This document shows, piece by piece, positions 10,665-21,989 of a DNA stretch of 60,421 nucleotides. The notes beneath the pieces were generated by a model. It was not told the DNA's origin, made no database searches, and saw nothing but the letters and a program-made list of their open reading frames with translations. The position numbers and the translations under genes were made by a program. The DNA is from Symbiodinium natans. Taxonomy: Eukaryota; Sar; Dinophyceae; Suessiales; Symbiodiniaceae. The stretch's first letter is position 1. Every line of letters begins with the position of its first letter. The DNA lies in the NCBI GenBank assembly GCA_905221605.1, contig CAJNDS010000314.1:1-60421 (forward strand), in the 5' to 3' direction.

Positions 10665-12078
10665 AATGAGCGAAGGCCGTTTGTGTTCACGCAGACTATT
10701 CAAACATTAGCCTTGTGCGGAGACTCGCTGGAATCTGATCGTTGCTGGCCTAAAAAAGTTCGACCAGGACTTTGCTCTTCTTCTTTTGTGGCGCAAACTT
10801 GATTTTTGTTGCGGGGCCCCTGGCAGTATTGCACTTCAATGCGGCATTGCAGAAGTGAACAAAGTCTCCTGCAGCTTGTTTGAGGTGGCTTACAGCATCA
10901 ATTTCTTGCGATACGTCATCCGCATGGGTGGAGGGGCCGAGGCGTCCGAGAGCCCAGCCGGACGGGGCACATATCACCAACATGTTGCGCATCACCTGGC
11001 TACCCAGGTGTGCGCTTGAGGCATATGCGACGCAGCAGCGAGACTGCGAGCTTATGCATAGCTTGGTCCTCAGGTAGGTCCGAGGTGCCAAAAGCGACAG
11101 CTGGGCTAGCTGTGCTGTCGTGAGCGTGCCGCGATCGCGTTGTGTGCCTCAGCGGCAGGCACCTATGTGTCCGGCAGGGCTTCGCGTCAGGGCAGATGCC
11201 CAGACTTTCAGACACCCAGACCCCTAGGTGTCTGAGTGTCTGAGAGTCTGACGCGAGTTGCGCCACCACACGCGCTCCCAACCCGCCGGTCAAACCCCTT
11301 CAAGAACATTTCAAGAACAAGACCACTGCTACCGGACGAAACAGACGAAAATCACTTACCATGACACTCTGAAGTGGTGCATCTTGTAGCAAGGTCCTAC
11401 CACTACAATTTGACAATACGTCTTCTTACTCTAGGCAATATTTGATGTGAATTCAACTGGTGCCTGCATTGCTATGGTTTCGACATTCAACAGCTGTCGC
11501 TGATACATAGGGTTCGCCCTTTTTGATGTTTCAATTGCCGTCTGTACTAGTATCATTATGACTATTGCCGTTAGTGTTATTCACTATTGCACTACGGGTG
11601 CGATAGGTGCACGCATAGCGAATGATCCTGGTCATTTGCCTATCTTATTCTTCCGCCAATATTCTTATTGCAAGAGGAATGATACGACACTCACAGTTCT
11701 TTATTCCTGTCCCCCTCACATTCTTATGATTGTAGAACGATACAGGGAAAAGGGCGTGCCCTCTTCAAGGCCCTTTATAATTGACTCTCTTTTGTTTTCT
11801 GCATCGAAGCGAAGACAGAGACGAATAAGAGAGTACAGGACGGACGTGAATGACATGAACTAGCCCGTGTTGGTTCGTGACTGTATTTCGTGCACTTCGT
11901 ACACGTTTTTGGGGTAAGTTTTATGGTTTTAAGAGTGTTTTAAGGGGTTTAGGAGGTTTGGAGTTGAGGGGAGTGCAGCGGCGCACCGGCGGAAAGCAGC
12001 CTTCGTCCGCGAACGTCGCCCGCGCTCCAATATTGCTATTGGGGGCTTGCCATTTTAGACAGCCTTTTCGCCAAAGAA

Positions 12079-12113
12079 GTGTGTGTGTGTGTGTGTCTCT
12101 GTGTGTGTGTGCG
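12079..12113. repeat. (TG)n microsatellite
   Basis: GT dinucleotide run broken by one TCTC. Confidence 0.9.
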
Positions 12114-12730
12114 TTTAAAAAAGTCGAATCTTTTTGCGCGTAAGCGGTATCCGAGATTGATCCTCGGCGAAGGTGATGGACCGCTTCGCTATGTTTTCCT
12201 CGGCAGCCTCGTTGCCCGCGGCCTAGACACAGCTCGGCTACTTTCGATGCCAGCATGTCAGTTTTTCTTCCAATTACAGGGCCGCAGGGCTTCTCCTGTG
12301 TGCAGCGAACGCTCAGGTTCTTACCTGGTTCAGCTGTCTTTCTTTTGGTGCCGGCAAGGGTCTCTATCAGGCGAGCCGGAGGCCTTAAGCGCGCACAGCT
12401 TCGGGCTTTCACCGTGGTCGCAGGGCCTGGCGCCTGGAGATGGACATCCCTATTCGCACGGAGCTTAGCCGCAGCCGTCGAAGGTGTGCAGATGATATAC
12501 TCCACAGACGGTCACACGTCCAGATGCTTGAGAGGCCGTTGCCCTGCTTGCCTTACTTGCCTTACCTTCCTCCACGATTCTTTGTGTCAGTTCGCCTTGT
12601 TCTATTTGGGCAGCTCGCTCTGACCCCTCCAGGTCGATGCCTGTGGTCGGCGAAGTGATTGCGACGCCAGACGCCGCTCGTTTTGTAGCAGCGCCGGGCA
12701 TGCGTTGAGAAACACACCCAGCAGACTTGA

Positions 12731-12770
12731 AGGGTCTAGGGTTTAGGGTTTAGGGTTCAGGGTGTAGGGT
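12731..12770 (+). repeat. Short TTTAGGG tract
   Basis: About five telomere-type units with variants (TTCAGGG, TGTAGGG). Confidence 0.85.
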
Positions 12771-13881
12771 GCGCATGTCTGCGTGCGTTGGTTTTGGAGT
12801 GGGGCAGCACGTGCAGATATGTACACCCTGCCTCAAGGGCTCCGCCAACAACGAGAGTGGTTCGAGCTCCTCCCCGGCTCGCCGTGTGCCGGTGCCTCAG
12901 GGAGAGCCAATCTTCTTCGGAGGGCTCCCAATCTAGCATCTTTAAACTGACAGTTCAGAGGCTTTCTTGCAATCTCACGAAAGCAGCTCGCTGCTTGGCA
13001 GCTCGCGATCGTTCTTGTTTTTCACCATCCCTCTTCTAGGCCATAAACCTACATGAACCCTTCTTCCTGGCAACTCTGGACCTCTATCAGGGATTATCAG
13101 ACCTTGGCCGTCACCCTCCTCCTTGCGTCCCTGTGCTTTTGATGGCTTGTGTCGCCCTTGGTCTGCAGCGCTTGATCTTGGCTCAAAGTTCCACACCCTG
13201 GGCTTCAGCCATGGAGCGGAGAAGAATAGTGCTTCAGCCTCGAGTGATGAGCATCCTTCTCACCTGTGTGCACAGAGGGTGGGGGGGAACACGAGATGTC
13301 GCCTCTTGTGGCAAGGCCTGCGCTGGCACTTCTGGGCTCCGCAGCATGGCTTCCACTGGCCTTCCTCACGCCAGGTGTTGCAGTCATGGAGAGCCTCTGA
13401 GAGAAGGGGCTTCGTAGCACGCACCCGACGCGCCAGGCAGACCAGTGCAGGAAAGCAGCAGACGTGCCGCGCCACTTGGCCTTCGTGTGCGGACTCTCTG
13501 GCATCCCGATGTATGGACAAGTTCCGACAGAAGGGGATCCTTCGTAAGTATTAGCAGCTGCCGAGGCTGGCAGGTGTTGCCGGATCCCTGTTGCTTGACG
13601 CTGCGCCGGGAGTGCCTCGACATACTCTGTGTGTAGCTCTTGAAAGTCGTGGGCAACAGGGAACTGCAGTGTTCGCATGGCTGCACCGCGGAGGCCAATG
13701 CTGAGGAGGAATTGACCCAGGATCTGACAGTGTTGCGAACTGGGAAGACTCAGTATGCCAAGATGGACTATCAGGCACACTGCGGAGAAGAGGGTTGGGG
13801 AGTCACCTCCAGAGCAAGAACGCCACCAGTGAATGATCATGGCGGTCATAGTGTGAGAGGTTGCTTGGCCCCGAACTGCAG

Positions 13882-15200
13882 GTGTTGCGAGAGGGCAAGT
13901 GCGACGCAACGCAGATGGGAGACCTTGTTAGGCAGGGACGGACCTTGAAGCTCTTCAACCCTGAGCCCTCAAGCCTCAACCTTAAGCTCCTGTGCTCCTC
14001 AGAATTGCAGGGTGAAGCACCGGGCCTGGCTGGAGAACTTCGAGGAGGGCCTGCCGTGGGAGCTCACACTGGTCGGCCGGATGGCGCTGCACTGAGCACC
14101 AGCATCTGTGTCATTGTCCGCATCATTGCTACAGAAAGAATCATGATGATAGCTGAGAACTCGTCATGGCTATTCTTGTGAATGCTACGAATGATCATCG
14201 ATGTTGTTGCTTCTTGTAGCTGCTGCTGCTCCTGCTGCTGCTGCTGCTGCTGCTGCCGCCGCCGCCTCTGCCGCTGCCGCCGCCATTGTTGTGGTTGTGA
14301 TTGTGGTTGTGTGGGCTGGACTTGATCATTGTTGTGCCTCTTGCTACTGTACTTCTTAGATGTTTCCTAGACATTACCCTCAGAAGACTGCCAGCGCTTG
14401 CTACCATTGTTCTTCTTGATTGTTTTCAGTTGATCCTTCTTTTTCTCTTCTTCCCAAGGTTTACGTGCGGTGCAAAGTGCTTCCGCCTAAGGAAGTCGGG
14501 CCTTACCAGGACCCCAAGAGAATCAAAGTCGGAAAGGCTGGGGCCACGCAGCACGAGACTGTGAAAGGCTTTGCTGCGTGCGTTTCGTGCAGACGCCTCT
14601 GACGCCTTACGACCCGCCTTCGCTGACCGATGCGCTTCTGGGTATGCGCCCGGGAGAGATACGACGGGTAGTTGTTCCCCCGGAGCTCCTTGTCCGAAGA
14701 TATCCTAGTACCTGTCTTTCAAGCTTGGCAAGATGCCAAAACAAGGAATGGCGCATCGTGCCTCAGAACCCCGCACTCGTTTTCCACTAAGGTTTGCCTT
14801 TGGCCAGAAGGGGAGGAGACACGGTTAGGTGCACAGGCAATGTTTGTTTTTCATGCGTAGGAGTTGAAGAACCTGCAAAGAAACTGAATCATTCCGAAGC
14901 TGTTGCTATGCGGCATGCTCAGAGCAGGAGCGTGATGGAACCTATGGAGGATCAGGCTCTCGTGCATAGGTTTCCTTTGGAAAGTGCTTATGTTAGTCCT
15001 GGGCTCTTGACTTCAAGTAGTCGCTGTCTGATTCTGCTTGAAAGGATATTCCGCCGAATTCCACGTGCCCCGGCTGCATCGTCACGTTAGCTGCATAGGC
15101 GATGTCGCAAGAGTGCTCTTCCTCCACCTTAAGGTTGTATTACGAGATCGAGATGGTGTGGTCGGGTCCTGCACAACTTTCGAACTGCATTCGGCCGTAT
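13882..15200 (+). CDS. FKBP-type peptidyl-prolyl isomerase-like gene, multi-exon
   Basis: Candidate exons: 13882-13930 (VLREGKCDATQMGDL), 14011-14095 (HRAWLENFEEGLPWELTL), about 14458-14520 (VYVRCKVLPPKE), 14593-14690 and one starting about 15136. The 14593 exon reads ALLGMRPGEIRRVVVPPEL, matching the FKBP segment in which a GM-x-GE/GG-x-R turn leads to a VPPEL strand. The last exon starts LYYEIEMV, the usual final FKBP strand (L-V-F-x-V-E-L). Such domains catalyse prolyl cis-trans isomerisation or bind protein partners. The segment holding most active-site aromatics was not located, so activity is unknown. Linkage of the first two exons is inferred from order and strand only. Confidence 0.5.
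14215..14292. repeat. CTG/CCG trinucleotide microsatellite
   Basis: Run of CTG changing into CCG/CCT triplets, lying in an intron of the FKBP-like gene if that model holds. Confidence 0.85.
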
Positions 15201-15647
15201 GACGAAAGTGGAAGATACACGCCCTTTCGCAGCTTGCCTGCGCAGAGCACGGGGGGGCGGGGTGGAGGCAGGCAGCAAAAGTCTTGAAGTCCCTGGGTGC
15301 AGCATATGCGCTGCCGGGCCAAGGACCTCCAGACAAGAACTGAAGAATCGTAGCTGCTCTCCCCTGTGAGATGACGGGCCTGATGTGGAAACAGCGACTG
15401 TAGCCATTCTCTAGCTCCAGCCTGTCATTTCACTTCCCAGTTTTTCCTGCTCAGAGCTGAAGGATAACACAAATGTTTGGCTTCACATGCTCCAAAGGAA
15501 GAGTGCTCAAGCGAAGCAGCGCTGAGACGCCACCGATACTTGAGATTATTGCGCTCTGCGCAGAAAGGAGCCCGTAGAGAGAGACACTGCAGTTCGCCAG
15601 ATGCGACGAACTGTGTGAAGAAGCTTGAACCGCAAGTCCCACTCCCA

Positions 15648-15748
15648 CTCGAGGGCCATGTCCGAGGAGGAGCGCCGCGTGACTGAGATGGTCCGATCCC
15701 TGACTTTTCAACTCATCAGGTTTAGGGTTTAGGGTTTAGGGTGCAGGG
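15648..15748 (+). CDS. Candidate first exon of an unidentified gene, followed by TTTAGGG intron start
   Basis: ATG at about 15658 opens MSEEERRVTEMVRSLTFQL, a charged helical N-terminus. Right after it, at 15719-15748, a TTTAGGG tract begins, as at several exon ends in this window. No downstream exon could be linked. Low confidence. Confidence 0.3.
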
Positions 15749-15920
15749 TCAGAAGGCTTCTACCATGTACTTCCCATGCTTGAGAGGCCTGTCACCAAGA
15801 CTGCACGTGCTGTGCCCAGGCCGCCGCACTTGCATCAGAAGCTGCATCAGCCCGGGCGTGACCGGGGCCAGTGAAGCCTCACAGGTCCCGCTGCGTGTCG
15901 GGATGGGCAAAGGAACAGTG

Positions 15921-16048
15921 CTTGGAGGTTCATGGGTAGTGATAAGTGGGGTTGTAAGTAGGGTAACTATACCGACTATACCTGAACCCATATCCAGGGT
16001 ACGTATAACCCTACTTGTAAGACTTAAAACTACCCATGAACCTACAAG
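15921..16048. mobile_element. MITE-like element, family 1
   Basis: Terminal inverted repeats CTTGGAGGTTCATGGGTAGT and ACTACCCATGAACCTACAAG surround about 90 bp containing GTAGGGTAACTATACC and its near-complement. Non-coding. Same family near 23.5, 24.6, 25.9, 29.4, 56.3 and 57.2 kb. Confidence 0.8.
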
Positions 16049-18060
16049 TAGCTGACATGAGAAGTCAAACCGTGCATCATTGTGCTATGGGCCCTGCGGT
16101 CTGCAACCTTGGGTTTACACCGGCGCAAGAGTGGTGTAAGACTGGTGTAAGTATCGTAAGCAGGGTTGTGTGAGTGTCGAGCGGGGCGAAGACTGTGGCC
16201 AGGCCCATGGGTGCGACTTGTTCTCCCGCCGACGTTAGTGGAGCACTCCACGCCGATCCATGGTGTGTGGAGGTTCCGCAGGTTTCACCTGATTGAAATC
16301 GATAAGCCGTTGGTTCACAGTGGCCAGCGTGGTCCAGCCCAACACCCTGTACATCTTGGGCACTCTGAGCTTGGATCAGCAGTCCTAACAGGCTAACATG
16401 GGATCTGAAAGGTGTCAACCAGAAGCCTGAAAAGAGACGCAGAGATGTGGCAGCTCGGTACAACACAAGTGCAATGCGCTGGTGCCGGAGAGGTCAGAGC
16501 AGCCCGCATATGTTTGAAGTGGTGCTCGGGCATGGGAGTCGAATCGTCTCCGAGCAACTCCGTGCACAGAGGCGACAAGGCTTGATCCAAGCCAGTTTCG
16601 TTCGATGAGGTTCCCGGCCTGCCCTCGGACAGCGTGCACCCATGAATGGGTGGATACGTGTGGCTGAGTGTGACGAAGAGCACATGCTGCCTCTGCAAAG
16701 ATCAGAATTTGACCGCATCTACCCTAGCCACAGCCAAAAACACTACTGCCTACGTTTTCGCACAGGCTTTGTATGCTTGTAGGCAATGATGAGTTCTGCT
16801 GGGCATGTTGATCTTCTTGGCTCCAGCTGTATGTGACTATGGATGATCGGAGACACGTCTTGTTCTTGCCCGACAGGTTTTGTTTTTCCGATCAAAATTG
16901 TTTGAACACATCAACTCATGCTTCAGCTAGTTTCGCTCTGGACTCACTCGCTTTATGGCGGATGAAGCTTTGCGAGGTGACCCGCCGCGTATTCCCAGAG
17001 CGAAGTCATCGTGCAACCATGCCCTGTCAACTTGGCAAGGCATTCTCGTCAATTTGGGGGAGAAAGATGACAACAAAAGGAAGAAGGCGGCTCGTCTCAA
17101 GTTTTGGCAGCAGAAAAAATCTGGTACTCTACTGGCCCATTCGACTCTGCCGTTGACAAAAGCAACAAAAACCGCTTTACACTGAACATGTTATTGAAGC
17201 GTTATATGAACATACTTGGAAGTGTGTGGAGGTAGCTTTGAGTGAGCTTACCAGTAGGGTTCGGCTATGGTTGGTTCTACCTCATTCGGCTACTTGTAGC
17301 CTGTTTTTTTCTATGCAGCCATTTTCTTCTCCCCTTCTCTTGCTTTGAGTCAAGTACCTACCTTTCTAATACCTCACAGCACTTGGGGTTTGCCTATTAT
17401 CGTGCGAAGTGGGGGAGCCTCGCTAGATGCATTCTTGTGGTTCAAGCATCTGCTGGGAGGCCGAAAAGGACATGTTCGACAGCCTCCGCACCTTTCTTGG
17501 GCCAGTACACGGCTCAGGAGTGTGTGAGAAATGTGTGAGATGTTCGTGTGTGTGAGTGTGTGTGGGGTGTGTCTGCGATGTTTCTAGCACGGCACCAACC
17601 ATATTATGCACAAGTAGAGGATGCAAGCAATTCTGAAGATCACTCGAAGATGCCATCGAAAGCATTTCGTTCGTGGATTCCCAACGCGTCGCCATTAAAC
17701 GAGCATGGACCTTGAATATCACAAGCAACAACATGGGTTCATAACAGCGCAGGCTTGTGTTCACCAATGCGAGAAGGGAATTTCAGTCCTGGCACATACT
17801 GATTTTGCATCGTTTTGCGTGAGATGGGGAGGCTGGAGCAAACATCAGCTTCAACGAGAATGAGAAGGTCACCAGACTGATCGCATACATTGTTCAGGAC
17901 TTCATGATAAAGTGATGGTCCGATTCGCAGCAACCAGTCCAGAAGCTACCGTGAAGGACTTCTGCACCAGTGCCTGGCCCGGTCCTTGCACTTCAACGCA
18001 AGTGCCAGTTCCTTTCCCATGCACCCGGCCATGCAGGGGGCAATCTTGTGATCGCAGCTT
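16049..18060. other. Stretch without recognised gene
   Basis: Nothing I can name. An exon-like run at 16955-17185 (+), rich in Lys/Arg and starting MADEALRGD, may be coding but shows no domain. A (GT)n patch lies at 17542-17568. Confidence 0.4.
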
Positions 18061-18303
18061 ACCCTAAACCCTAAACCCTAAACCCTAAGCCCTAAACCCT
18101 AAACCCTAAACCCTAAACCCTAAACCCTAAGCCCTAAACCCTAAACCCTAAACCCTAAACCCTAAACCCTAAACCCTAAACCCTAAACCCTGAACCCTAA
18201 ACCCTAAACCCTAAACCCTAAACCCTAAACCCTAAACCCTAAACCCTAAACCCTAAACCCTAAACCCCAAACCCTAAACCTCCCCAAACCCTAAACCCTA
18301 AAC
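18061..18303 (-). repeat. Interstitial telomere-type array (CCCTAAA)n
   Basis: About 34 units of CCCTAAA on the + strand (TTTAGGG on the minus strand), with a few variants (AAGCCC, CTGAACC). It lies upstream of the VAC14-like exons and is too far from any contig end to be a telomere. Confidence 0.97.
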
Positions 18304-18469
18304 CACTTCCCCAAGAACGAGCGAACGCACGGACACTCTGTCAGCCCTCTGGCCTCCCCGGCTTCCCCGCTTTCCTCTTCCTTCCTCTGCGTGCCTCTTG
18401 CCTGCCCCTCTCTGGTTTCTCTGGCTGTGGGCCCCCCCCCTTTGTTTTTTGTTTCATATTTTTTTGTTC

Positions 18470-18511
18470 TCTCTCTCTCTCTCTCTCTCTTTGTTGCTCT
18501 CTCTCTCTCTC
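18470..18511. repeat. (CT)n microsatellite
   Basis: CT run with one TTTGTTG interruption, preceded by poly-C and poly-T runs. Confidence 0.9.
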
Positions 18512-18675
18512 GGAGTGCAGCTATGGCCATCCATAGCCCTTGAATTTGCAGGCCTGCAGGCAATCTCGGTCATTTTTTGATGGATTCTTCCCAAGTGAAA
18601 ACTCTTGTGCACCTACCCTTGTTGGTTTCCTGGCGCTTCATCTGCTAGTTCAACTTGCAGGGCTGCTGCAGCTGG

Positions 18676-20200
18676 CTCCAAGGCCACACCAGCGGACCAC
18701 AGGGCTCATCGCCCTGAGCATCGTGACCTTTGCCATGGAGAAGGAGCTGAAAAGTTAGCAAGCCCAAGCAAGACGATGACCGCGGCACTCCGACGGCTTC
18801 GATTCGTGGAGAGGCCCGCGCGCAACAGCATGCCGAGTCGCTCATGGACCCGGTCCTGGTCTGCTTCTCGGATGAGGAGGGGTAGGGTTTAGGGTTTAGG
18901 GTTTAGGATGGGTTTAGGGCCACGGCAACCCCAGTCTGAGATTCTTTTGCTCGCGTGACAGGACTCTATGGTCAGGTACAAAGCTTGCGAAGCTTTCTAC
19001 AACATTGCCAAAGTAATCCGGGCTGGGATTCTTCGAAACATGAGTGCTGTCTTCGATGGTCTCTGCAGGCAAGCACAGTTAGCCTGCAATCCTTTGAGTT
19101 CAGAAGTCATGTGGCATGTGTAGCTGGGCAACTTAAGCTTGACAACAAGATTTACAGTGCTTATGCTCTGATCCTCTGCAGGCTCTACACAGACATCGAG
19201 CAGACCATAAAGGAGGGTGCCCAATGCCTGGACCGTCTCATCCGTGACATTGTCATGGAGCAGCGCCATTTTGACTTTGCCGCGCATCCCGGCCGTGAGC
19301 ATGTTGGCCCCAACCCCTGGTCCCTTTAGGCATGCCTATCCTTGTAGCCTACATGAACCGGTACTACGAGCGGCTTTGTCAGTTGATCGGAGCTTGTGCA
19401 AGGAGCTGGGTACGAGCGCGATAAACTGCGACGCCCTTGCCTTGCCAAGGCTGATTCCACTGATCACCTGCAGAATCCACATACTCAATCCAAACGACGC
19501 TTGTCTCAATCTGGATGGCAACCTCGCGTTATGCTTGTCTTGGATGGCCCAGAGAACCCACAAAGCTCCTTCAGCAACGCGTCTACTGAGCTGCGTGTGC
19601 ATCTGAAAAGTGGTGGCCTCCTAAAGCTTCTTAACCCTAAACCCTAAACCCCTAAACCCTAAACCCTAAACCCCTTGAGTCTGGAATCGGTCCGATACGC
19701 TGGTCGAAGGTTCGCCAGCTGGTGCTCGGTTGGATTGTTCTCTTGGATTCCTTGCCACAGGCACCGGTCACGACCATGACGTGCATGCCCATGATCTGCA
19801 GCTTTATAAACATAAATAGATAGATATAAGTAAATAAATACATACATTCATAGAGAAAGAAAGAACTAAATATACATATATATATATATATGTGTACATA
19901 TATAAACACTAACCAATATTCACATCATCTACGTCTGCATGACTGCTTGCAGGTGGACATGATTTCCTTCCTCCCTCACTACTTGGAGGGCCTCTTTGGC
20001 ATCCTTGCCAGCGAGAATCGCGACTTCCGCTTGAAGGTGCCACCCCCCGCTGCTGTAGGTCCTGGCTCCTACCTTGAGCTGCCTGCAACTTCTGCAACCT
20101 GGGAATCTCAGGCCCAGGAGTGTCTGGAAAGCCTCTTGGAGCACATCCGACGTTCTGCGGCAGACCGCCCAGAACGAACGCAGAAGGCGATAGCCGAGGC
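18676..20200 (+). CDS. VAC14-like HEAT-repeat protein (PI(3,5)P2 complex scaffold), multi-exon, N-terminal part
   Basis: Exons read in order like the N-terminal HEAT region of VAC14, the scaffold for the PIKfyve/Fab1 lipid kinase on endosomal or vacuolar membranes. About 18676-18755 reads RTTGLIALSIVTFAMEKEL. About 18781-18878 ends ESLMDPVLVCFSDEE. 18962-19068 reads MVRYKACEAFYNIAKVIR, matching the conserved VRYYACE-YNI-KV block. 19182-19290 reads GAQCLDRLIRDIVMEQ, matching the GAELLDRLIKDIV block. 19953-20036 reads DMISFLPHYLEGLFGIL, matching DMLDYLPEFLDGLF. The exon from 20112 starts AQECLESLLEHIRRS. The block between 19290 and 19953 (ending RIHILNP near 19480) is poorly resolved. The intron at 18879-18961 contains TTTAGGG units. 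I did not find the C-terminal half, so the gene may be truncated or its exons missed. Confidence 0.72.
18879..18961 (+). other. VAC14 intron made largely of TTTAGGG units
   Basis: 83-nt intron between codons for CFSDEE and DSMVRYK. Its 5' half is TTTAGGG repeats and it ends CGTGACAG. The two flanking exons are contiguous in the family alignment, so the intron call is firm, although the donor could shift by a few bases. Confidence 0.75.
19069..19181 (+). other. VAC14 intron flanked by a 10-bp direct repeat
   Basis: CTCTGCAGGC occurs across the donor side (19061-19070) and again across the acceptor side (about 19174-19183). Splicing within the repeat gives a seamless reading frame (LCRLYTDIEQ). 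Such boundary repeats fit intron gain by insertion with target duplication. Confidence 0.7.
19633..19675 (-). repeat. Short CCCTAAA tract inside the VAC14-like gene
   Basis: About six units, some with an extra C. It lies in the unresolved intron region before the exon at 19953, next to an AT-rich microsatellite (19800-19915). Confidence 0.85.
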
Positions 20201-21980
20201 GCTTGGCACTCTGGGGCCCGGTTTCTTCGTGGGGGCAAGAGAGGCTCTGCGTAAGCATTGCCTCGCAGGACATTCCCTAGGACGGTACAGAGAAGATTAG
20301 CATGTGGACACTGCTCGGGGCTCAAGTCCGAAGGCCATGCGCGCGCACCAGAATCCCTTTACCCCGGTGTTCCTCAACCCTAAACTAAACCCAGAAGCAA
20401 CATCAGAAGAGACTGCAGACGGCCTTGGGAGAGGCGGCTGCCACGGTGGCGCGCTGCTGCCGTGCAGGGGGCGAGCAGCGCTCCGAGGCCCTTTTTGCAG
20501 AACCGTTGAGGGAGTTGGACCGCTAACCTGTGTTAGCCTCATACTTCTCTTGGGGTGGGCTTAAAGGGGTTAATTAAGGGATTGAGAAGCTAAGGGATTA
20601 CGAGCGTTCAAGGCTTGCGTGAAAGCTCAATGTCAAGGCTGTATGTCGTGCCATCATGACTTGCTGCTGCATCTGCTGCCACCTGGCTCTGGCAAGGCCT
20701 CGTTTTCAAGGACAGGTAACTTCCGCGCAGCATCAGGCAGAAACAACAAGACACCAGCAACAAACAGTGGTTCATCTCCGTTGCATGTATGTCGACACCG
20801 ACAAAAAGGCCCTTCGCCCTTATGGTGCTGGATCGGATTGCAATCGGATGCAAAATGTTATGATATGTTGACAGTGTCTTGACGTTGGCCTGCTAGAAGG
20901 TGCGGGCGCGATGGCGGGAAGACTAGAGTCTGCTGAAGAGCAGCAGTCTCTCATTTCCAGTGCCTTGGTAGACTTAAGGGCTTCATGGCAATGTGGAGCT
21001 GAACGCAGACACCCGCTCTCGTTAGAAATCGCGCGCTCGAGTCCTCCGACGGTCTCCGTAGTCTCGCACTCCAGCAAGGATCCGCAGCTCCAAAAGAAGA
21101 GAACAGTCTTGAGGATCACGCGCCCGACAGGTATGACCTTGTTTTAGTTTCGAAACGTCCCAAAGCTGATCAGACGCTTCAGATGCGACAGCTGCGTCGA
21201 GGGGTGCAGCCCCTAACCGCGTCATTGCCCACTTGCGGGGACTCCGCATGTCCGTCTAACCTTTTGTCGAAGCCCTAGATCCCAAACTTGTGCATGGAGC
21301 CGTGTGTGCCCGAACATCTCTGCTCTGTGCTGAGCTGGAAGGCATGTCAGTTCCAGCAGAATGTCAATCAGGTCCGCATGTTCGTATGCTGTCTCTGGCT
21401 GGAAAATCCCAGGTGATCGCACAGGTCTCCAGGAGGCCTGGGATCAACCGGCACATGCCCGATTTCCCTTTTCATGGAGCTTTGTCTGCCAGCTTCTTGG
21501 CAGCACATGGAGAGGCTTGCTTGTCGTGGGTGCGACGCTTGACGCTGTCGTCACAGGTATTGCCTCTGCTTCCCACACAAAGCAACATACTTCCGTTCTT
21601 AGCAACACGGTTCCATGCTGAACAGCACAGATGGTTGACTGGGTTCGACTGCTTTCCAACTGCAAGAACGAACAACTGCATAGAAGCTCGGAGAGTGCCG
21701 GGACTTAAGGATTGTTTTCGCGGTTGTGCTGCTCATGGTCTGTACCTCGGCCATCGCCTCCTCGGCCACGGCACATCAACATCCGGCGCCCATCGCCCAG
21801 TTCCGTTTTCTCACTACAGCTGCTTTCCATGGTTGCATCACACCATGCTTGCTATGTGGGGTTTACCATACTAGGGTTACCTTATGGGTCCTTGTTATAA
21901 GATTTATCAGGGGATCCGACTACTTGGGGGTCTACATGAGGGGTCCCTTCGTATCGCAAGCCAGCATCTTGTGCCTGAGG
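20201..21980. other. Stretch with possible exons, no recognised gene
   Basis: Possible + strand exons at about 20400-20520 (Ala/Arg-rich helix RLQTALGEAAATVARCC) and 20900-21145 (AMAGRLESAEEQQSLISSAL). Either could be later exons of the VAC14-like gene or separate genes; I see no supporting motif. 21855-21960 is a hairpin element of the GGGTTTAC family. Confidence 0.35.
21855..21960. mobile_element. Hairpin/MITE-like element, GGGTTTAC family
   Basis: GGGGTTTACCATACTAGGG at one end, with GGGGATCC, GGGGGTCTAC and GGGGTCCC blocks typical of the family. The other end is degenerate (CTTCGTATCGCAA). It lies immediately before the exon starting about 21990. Confidence 0.6.
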
Positions 21981-21989
21981 ACTCCGCAG

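Larger units (their letters stand above)
9401..13881. other. Stretch without recognised gene
   Basis: No exon here carries a motif I can name. It contains a hairpin element (10546-10664), a (TG)n run (12079-12113), a short TTTAGGG tract (12731-12770), and isolated codon runs with exon-like character such as the one near 13698-13790. Some may be 5' exons of the FKBP-like gene that follows. Confidence 0.45.

Noticed and set aside
13186-13200. Spliced-leader relic (TTGGCTCAAAG)
   Set aside because: Only 9-10 bases resemble the leader, expected by chance in 60 kb.
18061-18303. Chromosome end (true telomere)
   Set aside because: Internal to the window, flanked by unique sequence and host exons; many similar tracts in both orientations exist here.
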